Shown here: one piece after another, positions 49,850 through 60,606 of the stretch
How the letters are laid out: each line of letters starts with the position of its first letter
Numbering within the stretch: the first letter of the stretch is position 1
Source: Paulinella micropora
Lineage: Eukaryota; Cercozoa; Imbricatea; Euglyphida; Paulinellidae
DNA length: 64,000 bases
NCBI GenBank assembly: GCA_019918135.1
Contig: WBZZ01000833.1
Location: forward strand, 1-64,000
Reading direction: 5' to 3'
Program-made: the position numbers and the translations under genes
The notes under the pieces: generated by a model
What the model was told of the DNA's origin: nothing
Databases searched by the model: none
What the model saw: the letters and a program-made list of their open reading frames with translations, nothing else

Positions 49850-50674
49850 ATTTTTTCTTAACTCATCATCAACACTTGAGACATAAAGAAAATTAAATCG
49901 TTCCTTTGTTGCTTCGTGAAACTTTTGAAGAAAATAATCAAAGTCAAAAGATAAGTCTAAGTGTTTATACACGAGTTCCATTTTGTCCTGAGACTGACCC
50001 GGAAAGATTAACAAATAATCTAACTGCTTAATGGCTTCTGGCCGTAGGTCGTTCAGATACTGACTTGACATAATAACCTTACTTTTATAGTGTCTGTTCT
50101 TTTTTAACAAGTTGCTTACTGACTTATCTCTTAATCCACTTCCTAAATCGTCCAAAACAAAAACAACCTCTGGCGAAATATACTTACTTGGTCTCTCTTT
50201 CTTCTCACCTTCTTCTTTTTTCTTTTCCTTTCCAAAGTATAAAAATTGTGGTTTCTCTATTTCCTCTTTGTCCTGTTTTATTTCTCCTTCGTGTTGCTCG
50301 TCCTGTCTGTTCAGTTTGTCAAGTTCATAGTCTATCACATTTACACCATCTGACTTAAGAAAGGTTTATATTGCCATTGGGTTTCCCCTGTTCTTAAAGT
50401 GCTTTAGCATTGCTTTATAAATGTAGTCCTTGTGTATTGTTGAAGCGATAATGACAATACGGGTCTTTCTGTCGGTTGTCCTTTTCAGTATTTCAAAGAG
50501 TGCTGTTGTTTTCCCGCTCTTCTTACGGGCGAGTAGAAATATATTGGCATACGGCTCGTTGAATAATTTATAACCCTTGGCTTTTTTGTTTCCATCCCCC
50601 TCTTGTTTTACAGGCTTCACCTTAATGCTATTGATTTTTTGCATCGTATATTCTAAGCAAGAAATTCCAAACAT
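49850..50674 (-). CDS. PLV: genome-packaging ATPase (FtsK/A32-like)
   Basis: Walker A in ANIFLLARKKSGKTTALFEI, Walker B in EVVFVLDDLGSGLRDKSVSN, and a sensor-like VIMSSQYLNDLRPEAIKQL. Typical of packaging ATPases of the PRD1-adenovirus lineage, which pump DNA into the capsid. The copy looks broken. Confidence 0.75.
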
Positions 50675-51013
50675 ACAACAATTCTTCCCGCTAAATTTCC
50701 TGTATCAATATTTCCGCTGTCAGTTTCAAGGACTTTAAATGTATATTGACCGTCCGTCCATCCAACGACACCCAAATTATAACTGAGGTTTGAAATGTTT
50801 GCTATATTACTATCAGCGAATGTGCCGATAATTCCAATTCTGTCCATATAAAGGAATTCTGGTTTTGGTTTCCGTCTGGTCGTTCGTATAATGAATAAAC
50901 TTAACATTCATTTTGGTCGGTGTGAATGACATTTGAATATTTTTATTAAATGTTTTGCTTCCAACAAAATCATTGCTCAGAAAAATAATCTTTTGGTATT
51001 TATAGTCGGCCAT
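50653..51013 (-). CDS. PLV: small structural protein
   Basis: ATG 51013, MADYKYQKIIFLSNDFVGSK and NIANISNLSYNLGVVGWTDG. Beta-rich, about 120 residues in all. It lies beside the ATPase and is likely a virion protein. Looks broken. Confidence 0.4.
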
Positions 51014-51261
51014 GATTATATTACTGATGACAAACTTTTTAGTAACAAAATATTTTCGCGAACTGCCTGCGACTTTTACTCACGGGTAAGCGAAAAAAAG
51101 AATGAGAGTTGTGCTTATTGTATAAAGCAAGGTATTGAAACTAAATTTAAATGTGTGTATAAGCCTATGAGTGATTGGTGTGTTAGTTTTGATCATGCGG
51201 TTCCTTTAATCTGCTCAAATGATGCTATGTGGTATAAAACTCAAGTATATGAATGCTTTGA

Positions 51262-51320
51262 TATTTGAGAATTTCACTTCGTGCTTCGCACTCTCGCTTA
51301 TTCTCAAACATCGTTTTTAT
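51262..51320. repeat. PLV: intergenic inverted-repeat element
   Basis: GAGAATTTCACTTCGTGCTT and ATTCTCAAACATCGTTTTT match 46625-46685 in reverse, about 55 bases with few differences. Confidence 0.65.
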
Positions 51321-51359
51321 ACTTTAATGGTGGACGATGTTTTACGCATGAGTAAAATA

Positions 51360-51716
51360 TCATTTCTTACTTGAAGAAGGTGATGGAAGGCAAATTCCTA
51401 TGAGTAAAGTCGAAATTCCTACATAAGTATTAGCAACCTCACAAGGTAAGTTCTTTTCAGATAGCCTCACGATACAAAGGGTTATAATAGCGATAATGAT
51501 ACCCATTTGAAATAAGTATTTAATAAGTCGGCTGTCGGTCGGTCTGTTTTTTATACAACAACAATTCCAGTTATCCTCCAATTCGTGCTCTACTTTTTTT
51601 TCCTCAGTCTTTAGTTCTATTTCAAGAACACGAGACTTTAATTCTGGAGTTAGTTCGCCATCCATATCCATAATAGGTGGAGGTCTGTGAAGTCTAGTTG
51701 TATTATTGTTTGACAT
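51360..51716 (-). CDS. PLV: two-pass membrane protein
   Basis: 118 residues. A Pro/Asn-rich start, an acidic helix (ELKSRVLEIELKTEEKKVEH), a CCC motif, then two hydrophobic segments (YLFQMGIIIAIITLCIVRL and NTYVGISTLLIGICLPS). Small membrane proteins of this form are common in PLVs and virophages. It overlaps the 3' end of the fibre gene by a few bases. Confidence 0.5.
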   Translation of the reverse strand: MSNNNTTRLHRPPPIMDMDGELTPELKSRVLEIELKTEEKKVEHELEDNWNCCCIKNRPTDSRLIKYLFQMGIIIAIITLCIVRLSEKNLPCEVANTYVGISTLLIGICLPSPSSSKK

Positions 51717-54700
51717 TTGAAAAAACGACTGCTCTGATTTCTGCTAATTGGTTTGCTTGGTCTTGTAATATATTAAGTAAAGTTTTATTTTCTTTTTCTA
51801 AATTAACTAACTTTTCTGATAATTGTTGAACCGCTTTAATTAACGGGGCGATAAACTCGGAATAACCTATACCATAACCGACATCACCACTATCAACACA
51901 TTTAACATCTTCTGGATTAACGCTCACACCCTTCAATTCGCATTCTTTTCTTTGCTTTGGACACGGAACCATAAATAATTGTTTCTTTTATAAAACCGCC
52001 AAAATCTAGCATATTCATTTCTGTTAGTATTTCTTCTAATTTCTGTGCTATTAAACCCGTTCTCTGTTTCTTGTTATCATCAATCATACGATAGCAGACT
52101 GGATTTAACTTATTAATAAAATCTAAGCCTAAGCATTCCTTTATATCTTCTTTTTTTTCTCCTGTCTGAATATTGAATTGGATTAGACAATACCCATAAT
52201 TGTCAATCGCTTGCTTTCAAAGACATTAAAGCAGTATTTGAACTATTCTCCCATATGAACCCACTCGTTGAAGAATTATTCACTCTAAATCTAATAGCAT
52301 AAGAAGTTAATCCTCCGCCTACTCCTCCTGCTGGTGCTGTTCCTGAATTTAATGCTTTATTTGCTCCAGACTGAGACATATAATCCCCCATGCTGAATCA
52401 GCAGTATCCCATACAAATATTCCTCTCGCATTCGTCCCGTCTGTTTGTCCTTGAATTCCTATTTTCGCTCCATTATTAGTTGTGGTCGTTAGCAACCCAG
52501 AATATGTAATTCCCGCACTAGCCGTTATCAATCCTTTTGTCCATAAAGTTCCGTTTGCACCATTCAATGACATTAATAGTTGCTCCCCTGAATTCTCCCA
52601 TAGAAATCCCATTGTAGCATCATTAGCAGTCCTAAAACGAAAACTATATGAACTAAAATCATTTCCTGAAACAGCCAAAGCATTTGCCAAACTTCTAGTG
52701 TTTCCAATTCCACCAGATGCCGCATAGATTCCCCAACTTGTATTGGTGGTATCCCATAGAAATATTCCTTTTGCACTTGTTCCGTCTGTTAGTCCCTGAA
52801 TTCCTATTTTCGCCCCACTGGCATTCGTTACTGACGTTAGTGTGCCAGTGTATGTAATCCCCGCATTCGCAGTTAGTAAGCCACTTGTTGTTAACGTCGT
52901 TGTTGATATCCCCGCATTTGCCGTTATTAATCCCGCAGTGCTTACATTCATCGCCTCAGACCATGTTATATTGCTTCCTGCTGTTATTCCTGATTTATAC
53001 TTAACAGCAAGTTTGTTTGAGTTTTTGTATATTTGAAAGTTTGAACCAGCATTACTTGATTTCCAGTTTGAGCCGTCATAATAAGCATCAAAACTTAAGC
53101 CTATATTGGCGTGTGCCCAGTTGAGATTTTGAAAAACTGGATAGATGTCTGCCGTCGTTATTGCCTGTATATGTGGCCCCGCAATGTTGTTCGTCGTTCC
53201 ATACAACTCTAAGCCTCCTGTCGCCCCTGTGCCTTTCGTTGTATTGCCTATGATTATTGGCTTACCTGATGCTGTTGTTATTTTGTCGTTTGTTGTTAAT
53301 GTTGTCGTAGTTATTCCTGCGGTTGAAGTAGTTGTTCCAGCACTTGTTATGTTGTTTGAATTCATATCCAAAGCACCATAAAACCGCATACCACCGGCAT
53401 TGTTAAAACGGACAATGTCAGATGAAGCACTTTTATTGTCCAAAAGTTTTGAAATATAAAGTCCCGCCCCTTTTACATTTTGATGTCTGTGAAAAGAATA
53501 TTGATAATCACCTGATTTCTGTGAAAAGAATATATCTCTCCATTTTGGTTTAATTTTTTCGCCCCATTATATGTTATATTTCCACCATTAATGATAACTT
53601 GATTATTAAAATCAGCCGTTTGTGTTAAAGTTAGATATTTTATCACAGTGCTCGTCCCGTTGAATGTTTTAATTCCTGTTATTGTTTGGTCTCCTGTTAG
53701 TTTCACGCAATTGTCATCCAGATATTGCCTATTTACCGCTTCATTCGCATTTTGTGGTGCTCCTAGATTAACAATCCTACTACTATTACAATCTAAGCCA
53801 GTAGCATTAAACCACGAAACAATCGTCCCGTCAATAATAAAACTTATTTTTTTTCGCAGAAATTTCAAAGTTGTAATATGTTGCCGTGTTCATATCCAAA
53901 CTAGCAATTGACCCGATATTACTGGTAGAATTGAAAACAATGAATGTTCCCTTTGTTGTTGAATTGATTGAATTTCCAGTTATTTCAACACCACTGCTAT
54001 ATGTCTTAATTCCTGCTATGGTTTGGTTTCCTGAGGTTTTAACTGCCGAAGTATCAAGGACAGAAACATCCACACCATCAACAAGATTTACATTTGTTAT
54101 ACTTTGGTTTCCCATATTTAGTCCTCCCGTCAATCTACATACTAGCAATCCCGTCTAATCTCAGAAAAGGCGATGTCGTGTTTCTCCATTGTCCAGTGCT
54201 ATAAATGAGTAGTTGATTATCTGATGCTGTTGTTACAATCACATCGCTATGTGTATCAATACTTCCTCGCCGACACTTTCGCAGTGTTCGCATCATGCTC
54301 TGATAGCCAAGTTGTGATAGACCTACCATTTAGTTGATTTACATTTGTAATGTTTTGACTTTTCATATCAAGACCAGCACTCGCATTTATTATACTGCTA
54401 AATGTTTTAATTCCTGCTATGGTTTGGTCTCCTGTTAGTTTAACCACCGAACCATCAACTGCGAGATTAGCGAGATCAATTCCATTATATGTAGAAGCCC
54501 CTGAAATAGCCAAACCGCCCATATTTAGTCCTCCCGTCATACTGGCTGTGCCGTCTAATCTAAGAAAGGGTGAAGTCGTATTTGTCCATTGCCCCGTGCT
54601 ATAAATGAGTAATTGGTTATCTGCTGGGAAGCCTGTTATTGTCACATCGCTATGGCTATCTATACTTCCAGCTGCTGACACTTTATCATTATTATCATTA

Positions 54701-55493
54701 TGCTCAAATATCCATTCATCAACATCTTTTGTATTTAGTAAATTTACTCCTGTTATATTCAAATATCCGCCCATACTAATATTACCGAATTCATCAACAT
54801 TTATCGGAAATGTTTTTATTTACCCAGTTTATTGAATTATATGTGAGATAACTATTAGTGGCTATTGGTGCGGTTATGACTACATCAGAAAGTGTATCAA
54901 TTGAACCAAGGGCTGTATTCTTCCATTTACCATCTACATCATTATATGTTAAGTATTGACCGACCACTGGTGCAGATATGTTAGTGTCAATCAGATTGTA
55001 TAGACTGGTTTGATGCGGATTTGGAAGTATTGCTTCTGTGTTGAGTTGAGGCTTTGACTTCATCGTTGTCCCTCACTCGTTGCTCTGTATAGTATAAATT
55101 TTTTCCTTCTTTGATGTCAGTCGTTGATTTTAAAGCGAGACGTGTGTCAAAGCGGTTATCAGTCCAATAATAGTTAAGCCCTTCTTTTAGGTCTGTTGTT
55201 GATTTGAAAGCGAGACGTGTATCAAAGCGGTTATCAGTCCAATAATAATTAAGCCCTTCTTTTAGGTCTGTTGTTGATTTTAAAGCGAGCCGTGTATCAA
55301 ATCGCGCATCAGTATAATAAAGATTTATTGGGTCGGAATCTTCTGGCACTCTGTTTGTATTCAGACCGACTATGTTCGTGTTCGTTAAGTCTAAGTTTGC
55401 GATTGATAGGCTGTCTGTCGCGATTTCTGACAAGCCGAGTAATGATTTATATTGACTCATTATATACAAAGATTTTGAAAAATCTTTGAGCAA
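51703..55493 (-). CDS. PLV: long fibre protein with S74-type intramolecular chaperone
   Basis: From ATG 55493. The N-terminal part has collar-like tandem repeats of about 24 residues (NRFDTRLALKSTTDLKEGLN three times, ending NLYYTEQRVRD), a widespread fibre motif in phages and giant viruses. Next is a long beta-helical Gly/Thr/Asn/Ser-rich stalk with repeated TLTTNDKITTASGKP and AKIGIQGLTDGTSAKGIFLW modules. The C-terminal end is an S74 self-cleaving chaperone: GLDFINKLNPVCYRM, TGLIAQKLEEILTE and GYGIGYSEFIAPLIKAVQQL with a final coiled coil. This is an attachment fibre. The gene looks broken. Confidence 0.7.
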
Positions 55494-55576
55494 AATCTTT
55501 TTTGTGAAACTTTTCTAAAAAGTTTCAAATAAATATTTAATTTTAAAAATACTAAACTATAATAATCTTAGTATAA

Positions 55577-56043
55577 ATGCCGTCTCCCGAAGCAAGTTGT
55601 AAGAACTGGGGTAAAGCTGTGGAAAGTATTAAGAGCAAAAAGCAACATAAGGTTGAAATAGCGAAGAGAAATTAGCAAAGTGTAGAAAGGCTTATGTAGG
55701 CGATGATGAAGAGATGGAGGAAAGGATAAACCGCATGGCCGAAATGGGTGTTGCTAATGATATTATTAATGGAAAAAACCAAGATGACACACCAGAAGAA
55801 AGCAGTGAGAGCGATGAAGAATGTGATTTTACAGACATTATCGCAGAAAGGATGGTTAAGATGAAAATAAGAAGAAAGAAAGCGGAAGCAAAGAAGAAAG
55901 TAAGTAAAAAGCCTGTGCCTGAGCCTGAACCTGATGAAAGCGAAAGTGAAAGTGAAGAAAGTGAAGAAGAGCCGAAGCCTAAATCTAAGAAAGGAAATGG
56001 TAAGAAGTCGAACATATCTGTTAATGTTTATAATCAAGCATAG
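55577..56043 (+). CDS. PLV: small acidic/basic protein
   Basis: The main frame is 55714-56043, with DDTPEESSESDEECDFTDII, a basic helix and Pro/Glu/Ser repeats (PEPEPDESESESEESEEEP). Just upstream, MPSPEASCKNWGKAVESIKS starts a short frame. A DNA-binding or regulatory protein is possible. Looks broken. Confidence 0.4.
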
Positions 56044-56112
56044 AAGCCAAGCAAGAAAGAAAAAAATAATGATGATGTCTCAAAGATGTTTTTAAAATTT
56101 TGATAATATATC

Positions 56113-57109
56113 ATGAACTACAAACATAGTCAGCAACAAAAACAAGAAACTCCTGAGCAGACAGAGCGGAAAGAAAAACATGAAGAAGCAATTGAAATAC
56201 ACAAGCAATCAAAGCCCGCTAAGATATGGAACACAATAACAGCCCCCGAGGCTAAACCAATGAGCCAAGTATTTATTGACTTAATGGACATGTCAAAGGT
56301 AGCGACAAAGAAAGGTAATGCTAACTATAATTTTGGACAAGTAGCAATTGATGTCTATAGCCGCCGTGGGTGGATTGAGCCAATTAAAAATAAAACTACA
56401 GGTTATGTTTTGGAAGGATTAAAAAAAATATTTACGAAAGAAGTCCCTAAAAGTATTACTTCAGATAATGGAGGTGAGTTTAAGGGTCAAGTGGCTGGAT
56501 ATTTTAGACAGAACAATATTGAACACAGACCGGTTCAAGTAGGTGATCACAGAACAATGGGGATAATAGATAGATTTATTAGAACAATACGGAATGAATT
56601 AAATTTAATATGGGAATTTAATGAAAATTTTCAATGGTTGCCGATTATTCATGAGGTTGTTGATGCTTATAATAAAACATATCATACAACAGTTAAAGCC
56701 GTACCTATTAATGTTTATGAAGGGACTGAAAAAAAACACACAGGAAATATACAGAAATCCTTTAATTAATGAATTCCCTAAGCGAACAAGAGTGAGAAAG
56801 GAATTAGAAATAACTATTTTTTCTAAAGGTGATAAACAATTCAGTAAAACCATATTTAAGGCTAAAGGCCGTAAGGGCTTCAAAGTTATCCTATCTGAAG
56901 AGGATTTAGTAAGGCCGAGTGAATTATTAAAGACCCATGTTGAAGAGCAACCGGAAGAAACAGAACCGGCAGAGCAGTTAGCTGATAAAGTTAAACCAAT
57001 TACTAAAGAGAAAAAAAATACTAATTTATTAAAATCACTTGACATTAAACCGGAAAACATACGAAGTAGTGCTAGAATTAAAAAGAAAGTTGAAAAGTTA
57101 GACCTTTAA
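56113..57109 (+). CDS. PLV: retrovirus-like (rve) integrase
   Basis: Core with VFIDLMDMSKVATKKG, NFGQVAIDVYSRRGWIEPI, ITSDNGGEFKGQVAGYF and MGIIDRFIRTIRNELNLIW, followed by a C-terminal basic tail in 56621-57109. This is the DDE-type rve integrase of Polintons and PLVs, which inserts the element into DNA. It looks broken. Confidence 0.75.
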
Positions 57110-57115
57110 TAAAAT

Positions 57116-57355
57116 ATTAGTTCACAGAAACATTACTAAAGATGCAATATTTGGCATACCATTCACTTGTAGATCCATATTTTGCGAGCATAGCACTAGT
57201 TTGGGTCTACAGGTAAATGCTAGTTTAGTTATGCGATAATGAAAATGCATCGAAGAAAACTAAGTAGTAGCAGCGATTGTCATTCCTTAATATATGAATT
57301 GGATAAGGAAAAACAATCACAGCTCAATTGCTAATGATGCTAAGCTCTGATTTAA
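57116..57355. other. AT-rich flank, nothing recognised
   Basis: No terminal repeat of the PLV found by eye. Confidence 0.4.
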
Positions 57356-57864
57356 TCAAGCAACCTGATAAGCCTGGTAAATAGTTATGACAGGCTTGCC
57401 GAAATGTGCAGCGATTTCTGCAACATTCCCCCATGACCTAACCATTATGATTGTATCTGGTTCTCCATCATTAATAAGCACCATTACATACGCTGATGTT
57501 TCCTTGGGCGGAGATCTAAAACCCCAGACGGTAACAGGAATAGAATTCTGCTTAGCCTCTTCAGACCATTTTGCCTCCCCCGCATTATTGTCAATGACGA
57601 CATTGACATCACTAATTTGTACAATTACATTACGACTCCCTTCAGGCCTCCCTGCTTTTTTTGCACCCTTCTTACTCGCCCCCCTAGGGCGCATCCAATT
57701 TGGTGGCTCAAGATCAACCGCCCCGACTCCTCGTGTCAGTTGCTAATCAGACAAGACTATGAAAACAAACAACAGAAGAAAATGATTACCTCAACAGCAG
57801 GGTCTGGAGCCTTTTTTTCCTCGCGTTGCTCCTCTGGCTCGTCTTCAGGCTCGTTGTCCGACAT
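57356..57864 (-). CDS. Spliced gene, small AT-hook-like protein
   Basis: Exon 1 is 57864-57790: ATG then an acidic 25-codon segment (MSDNEPEDEPEEQREEKKAP). A 47-base interval at 57789-57743 begins GTAATC, is pyrimidine-rich and ends GATTAG. Removal in phase 0 joins directly to the frame at 57742-57356, giving about 153 residues. Exon 2 encodes a basic AT-hook-like region (KKAGRPEGSRN), then a domain with VVIDNNAGEAKWSEEAKQ and YVMVLINDGEPDTIIMV of no known family. A nuclear DNA-binding role is possible. An alternative AG inside the interval leads to an early stop, which favours the proposed junction. This is the clearest spliced gene in the window. Confidence 0.5.
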
Positions 57865-58131
57865 CTGCACACACAAAAAAACAGCAAGGGTTTGGATTTC
57901 TCAACTTGGACACTTTGGGAATTCTGAAAAAGTCCAAGAATGAAAAAAAGAAACAGACAAAAATACGTGATAGAATTTCTGGAATTTCTGCTGACAATTT
58001 GAAATGCCGATAAAAAGGAAAAGCGAAATTTTTTTTACACCGCACACCTAGAGGCTCAGGTCAAAAAGCCCCCGTGTGGCTTTTTTACATGGACAACTTT
58101 TCTTTTTTTAGAGTAGCCTTAACAAGACAAA

Positions 58132-58362
58132 GTGCGAACAACGATGAGTGAAGATGATGGAAGAAGCGAGAGTGATGAAGAGTATGTTGAACGAGAAACC
58201 CCAAATAAGTGGTTAGAGAAATTAAGAGATAATAACTTTGCTGAACTAACGAGATATAAAGCGAGTAGTGAAATCAAAATAGATATAATACAGAGTAGAA
58301 AGGAGCAAAAACGACAAGAATTATTGGAATTGGAGAAGCAAGAAAAAGCAGAACAAAATTAA
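58132..58362 (+). CDS. Small charged coiled-coil protein (1)
   Basis: 76 residues, start MRTTMSEDDGRSESDEEYVE. The acidic start is followed by a Lys/Glu coiled coil (IQSRKEQKRQELLELEKQEK). Only 18 bases separate it from the next frame, which continues the same coil in the same phase of charge; it may be one gene. No family recognised. Confidence 0.35.
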   Translation: MRTTMSEDDGRSESDEEYVERETPNKWLEKLRDNNFAELTRYKASSEIKIDIIQSRKEQKRQELLELEKQEKAEQN

Positions 58363-58380
58363 TTTTTCGCTATTGAAGAA

Positions 58381-58626
58381 TTGCTAAATCAGAAAAAAGA
58401 AGAAGCAGAACGAAAAGAAAAAATAGATTTGGTAAAGAGAGAAGAAAAGAGAAAAGAACTGAACAAGAAAAAACAATTACGATTATTTGAGAATAGGTTA
58501 AGTGCTGAAAATCAACCAATGGGAGTTGATGATGAGATTAGAGCAAGAAAGATGATTGAAGGAGGAAAAACAACATATAATGTAATTGAAGAATATGAGA
58601 GATACAAAAGACAGAGAATTAATTGA
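58381..58626 (+). CDS. Small charged coiled-coil protein (2)
   Basis: 81 residues without a clear ATG (opens with a TTG). Coiled-coil (EEAERKEKIDLVKREEKRKE), ending in a segment with DDEIRARKMIEGGKTTYNVI. Probably the C-terminal part of the 58132 gene. Confidence 0.35.
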   Translation: MLNQKKEEAERKEKIDLVKREEKRKELNKKKQLRLFENRLSAENQPMGVDDEIRARKMIEGGKTTYNVIEEYERYKRQRIN

Positions 58627-59349
58627 AATAGTAGTTTTCACTACTAACTCCTTTCGCACATAGGAGTATAAACTAGTGTGCTTTCAATTAAAAAAAAAAT
58701 TGGGCGAAAGCCCTCCTTGTTTGCAAAGGAATTTCATCTACCATACTTGTTGTGTGTGGTAGGTGGTTGAACTGGAGGTGGAAGACGAAAAAGGTAAATT
58801 TAATAATAATTATTTACAGATAGCCTTTTTTCTTACTTTTGTTTGTATGTATTAGTTATAAACAGGTAGACGAAATAATAAATAACGGCTCTTAGTGTGG
58901 TTTCTCTAGAGAAACTGCACTGAAAAAGTGTGCCGAAGTGGCCCCCTATACTACTCTTAATCTAGTTATTACAGCTTTTCAAGAGAACGGTACTGCATGG
59001 TACCGCCCCTGCTACTTCCCCCCCCCCCCCCCCTGCCTTGAGGTGCCCCGCCAGAGGCGAAATTAAAATTTTTTTTGTGTTTCGTTTGAACTAGTTACTA
59101 TAGCTAGTATATATACACACACACACATATATATATATATATGTACGTATAGAGTTAACCGACAGTAGTGGTTTAACAAGTGTACAAAGACTGCGCAGAT
59201 ATAGAGCAATGTGAGCAAGTCACTCTGTCCAACAACCATAAAACCAAGCTCAGAAGACAAATCTAAGCAAAGCTGTCAGCAAAATCACAATAACCACGAA
59301 TCTATAAGACATAAAAACTAACATGCGCATGCATATGAACGTGACCTAT
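58627..59349. other. Spacer with microsatellites
   Basis: Contains a C run at about 59019-59032 and a (CA)n/(TA)n microsatellite at about 59108-59143. No gene. Confidence 0.6.
59100..59150. repeat. CA/TA microsatellite
   Basis: CACACACACACAC followed by ATATATATATATATAT, with TATA-like edges. Confidence 0.85.
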
Positions 59350-59391
59350 ACTAAACGAACAATAAAAAACACGATAAAGCGAAGAGCTATC

Positions 59392-60606
59392 CTACTTTGC
59401 TATTGAGTCTCGTGCCACCGGTCCCTGCTCATTCTGCAACCCAGTTTGAGGCACAGCAGGAGGGGGGCCGCCTGCCTCGATATCGATGCGCGGCTCTTGA
59501 ATTCGACGTAAGCCTTGTGCACGTCTTGCCATTCGCATTGCGCAGTTAAGGATGTGCGCATTGCCTCGCTGAATCGTTAGGGAGATCTTTCGTACTGTTC
59601 TCACCCTCACCGATTGAATTGAATCTGTGATGTCGAGCGACGCATTGATGCGTTTGCCAACGCAGAATTCGATCAAGCCAAGCGCATTCTTGCCTAATCT
59701 GCCTTGCCTCTCTAACGCAAACGGCATAATGATCGCCACATCTCCCAGGCGGCTGGCGGCCAGTTGATAAAATGCATTCGTTTCCTTGCGAATCTCTGCT
59801 TTTTGAGAAGCAAATCCAGCTTCTACTGCAGAGCTCACCCGAATTGATGCGCTTTCAGCTGTGGTTCCCACGACGTCGATCAAAATGTTCCTTTCCGCCC
59901 ACGCAGCATGTATGTCAATCTTCCCATTACAGCTTCCTCCACATTGGTCTGAGCGCCAGCATCTGTGCACATTTGTGCTACTGATCTCAGGACCATGTTG
60001 TGCGCGAATGTGACAGCTCAGGCGTTTGTGTTGCACGTAATCAGATGATTGTTGATCTCTCTGCAGTTGAGTGCTGCGAGGGAGTGGCCACAGACGCATT
60101 CGTCCTGCATGTCTGCAGTTGATTTTAGCCCTAGTTGGAGTGCTAAGCAAAATGCAACGTCCGCGTCGTTCATGTAGAAGTTGTCTCCAGTTGAGTTCAT
60201 CCACAGGTTCGCATGCTGAGGGGCGGCAGATTTGACTGCTGCTGTGGTCAACGGGTCGGCACTTACATCTTTGGTTCGGTTGTATTTTCCCTTCAGAGTA
60301 GCCAGAAATTGATGAACCATTCGATTGATTCGTTTCTCCTTGCATCGTTCTAGCAATGCAGCAGTAGACCGAGCCAGCCAGTAGGGCGTCTCCACGTCTT
60401 CCACTTTGCATGCATCCACAAAGTCTGCATGTATTTGGGAGATTTCTCTTCCATAAAGGGTAGCCAAGACCTTGTCTATCCCTTCCCGGCCGTAGTTTTT
60501 CCAGCTGGAGTATTGGATCGCACGGCATGCAGTTGCCAAGAAATGTGCGTTGGTGACTGCTGAGGACGCGATAAATTTGTGGGTATGTTGATGAAATGGT
60601 TACCAT
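59392..60606 (-). CDS. Retrotransposon: CCHC finger and RLE endonuclease
   Basis: Two overlapping frames carry the end of the protein. In 60539-60018: a helical linker and CVCGHSLAALNC...HLITC, a CCHC-type finger. In 60606-59392: KIDIHAAWAERNILIDVVGT and SQKAEIRKETNAFYQLA, the P/I-D...D...K pattern of the R2-like restriction endonuclease, then a basic tail. RLE endonucleases nick the target DNA to prime reverse transcription. Confidence 0.6.
   Translation of the reverse strand: MVTISSTYPQIYRVLSSHQRTFLGNCMPCDPILQLEKLRPGRDRQGLGYPLWKRNLPNTCRLCGCMQSGRRGDALLAGSVYCCIARTMQGETNQSNGSSISGYSEGKIQPNQRCKCRPVDHSSSQICRPSACEPVDELNWRQLLHERRGRCILLSTPTRAKINCRHAGRMRLWPLPRSTQLQRDQQSSDYVQHKRLSCHIRAQHGPEISSTNVHRCWRSDQCGGSCNGKIDIHAAWAERNILIDVVGTTAESASIRVSSAVEAGFASQKAEIRKETNAFYQLAASRLGDVAIIMPFALERQGRLGKNALGLIEFCVGKRINASLDITDSIQSVRVRTVRKISLTIQRGNAHILNCAMRMARRAQGLRRIQEPRIDIEAGGPPPAVPQTGLQNEQGPVARDSIAK

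Larger units (their letters stand above)
39705..57115. mobile_element. Polinton-like virus element, integrated, broken
   Basis: AT-rich block with a recognisable PLV/virophage-kin gene set: protein-primed PolB and integrase at the ends, and capsid, protease, ATPase and fibre genes between, mostly on the minus strand. The left edge abuts an LRR gene fragment at 39704/39705. I found no terminal inverted repeats by eye, so the left end is probably not the original terminus. The right edge is placed after the integrase, before a spliced gene at 57356. Protein motifs are still easy to read, which suggests a young insertion. Overall it looks broken, with on the order of a dozen interruptions. Confidence 0.8.

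Noticed and set aside
39705-57115. Terminal inverted repeats of the PLV
   Set aside because: I compared the sequence near 39.7 kb with that near 57.1-57.3 and 58.6 kb by eye and saw no matching inverted ends.
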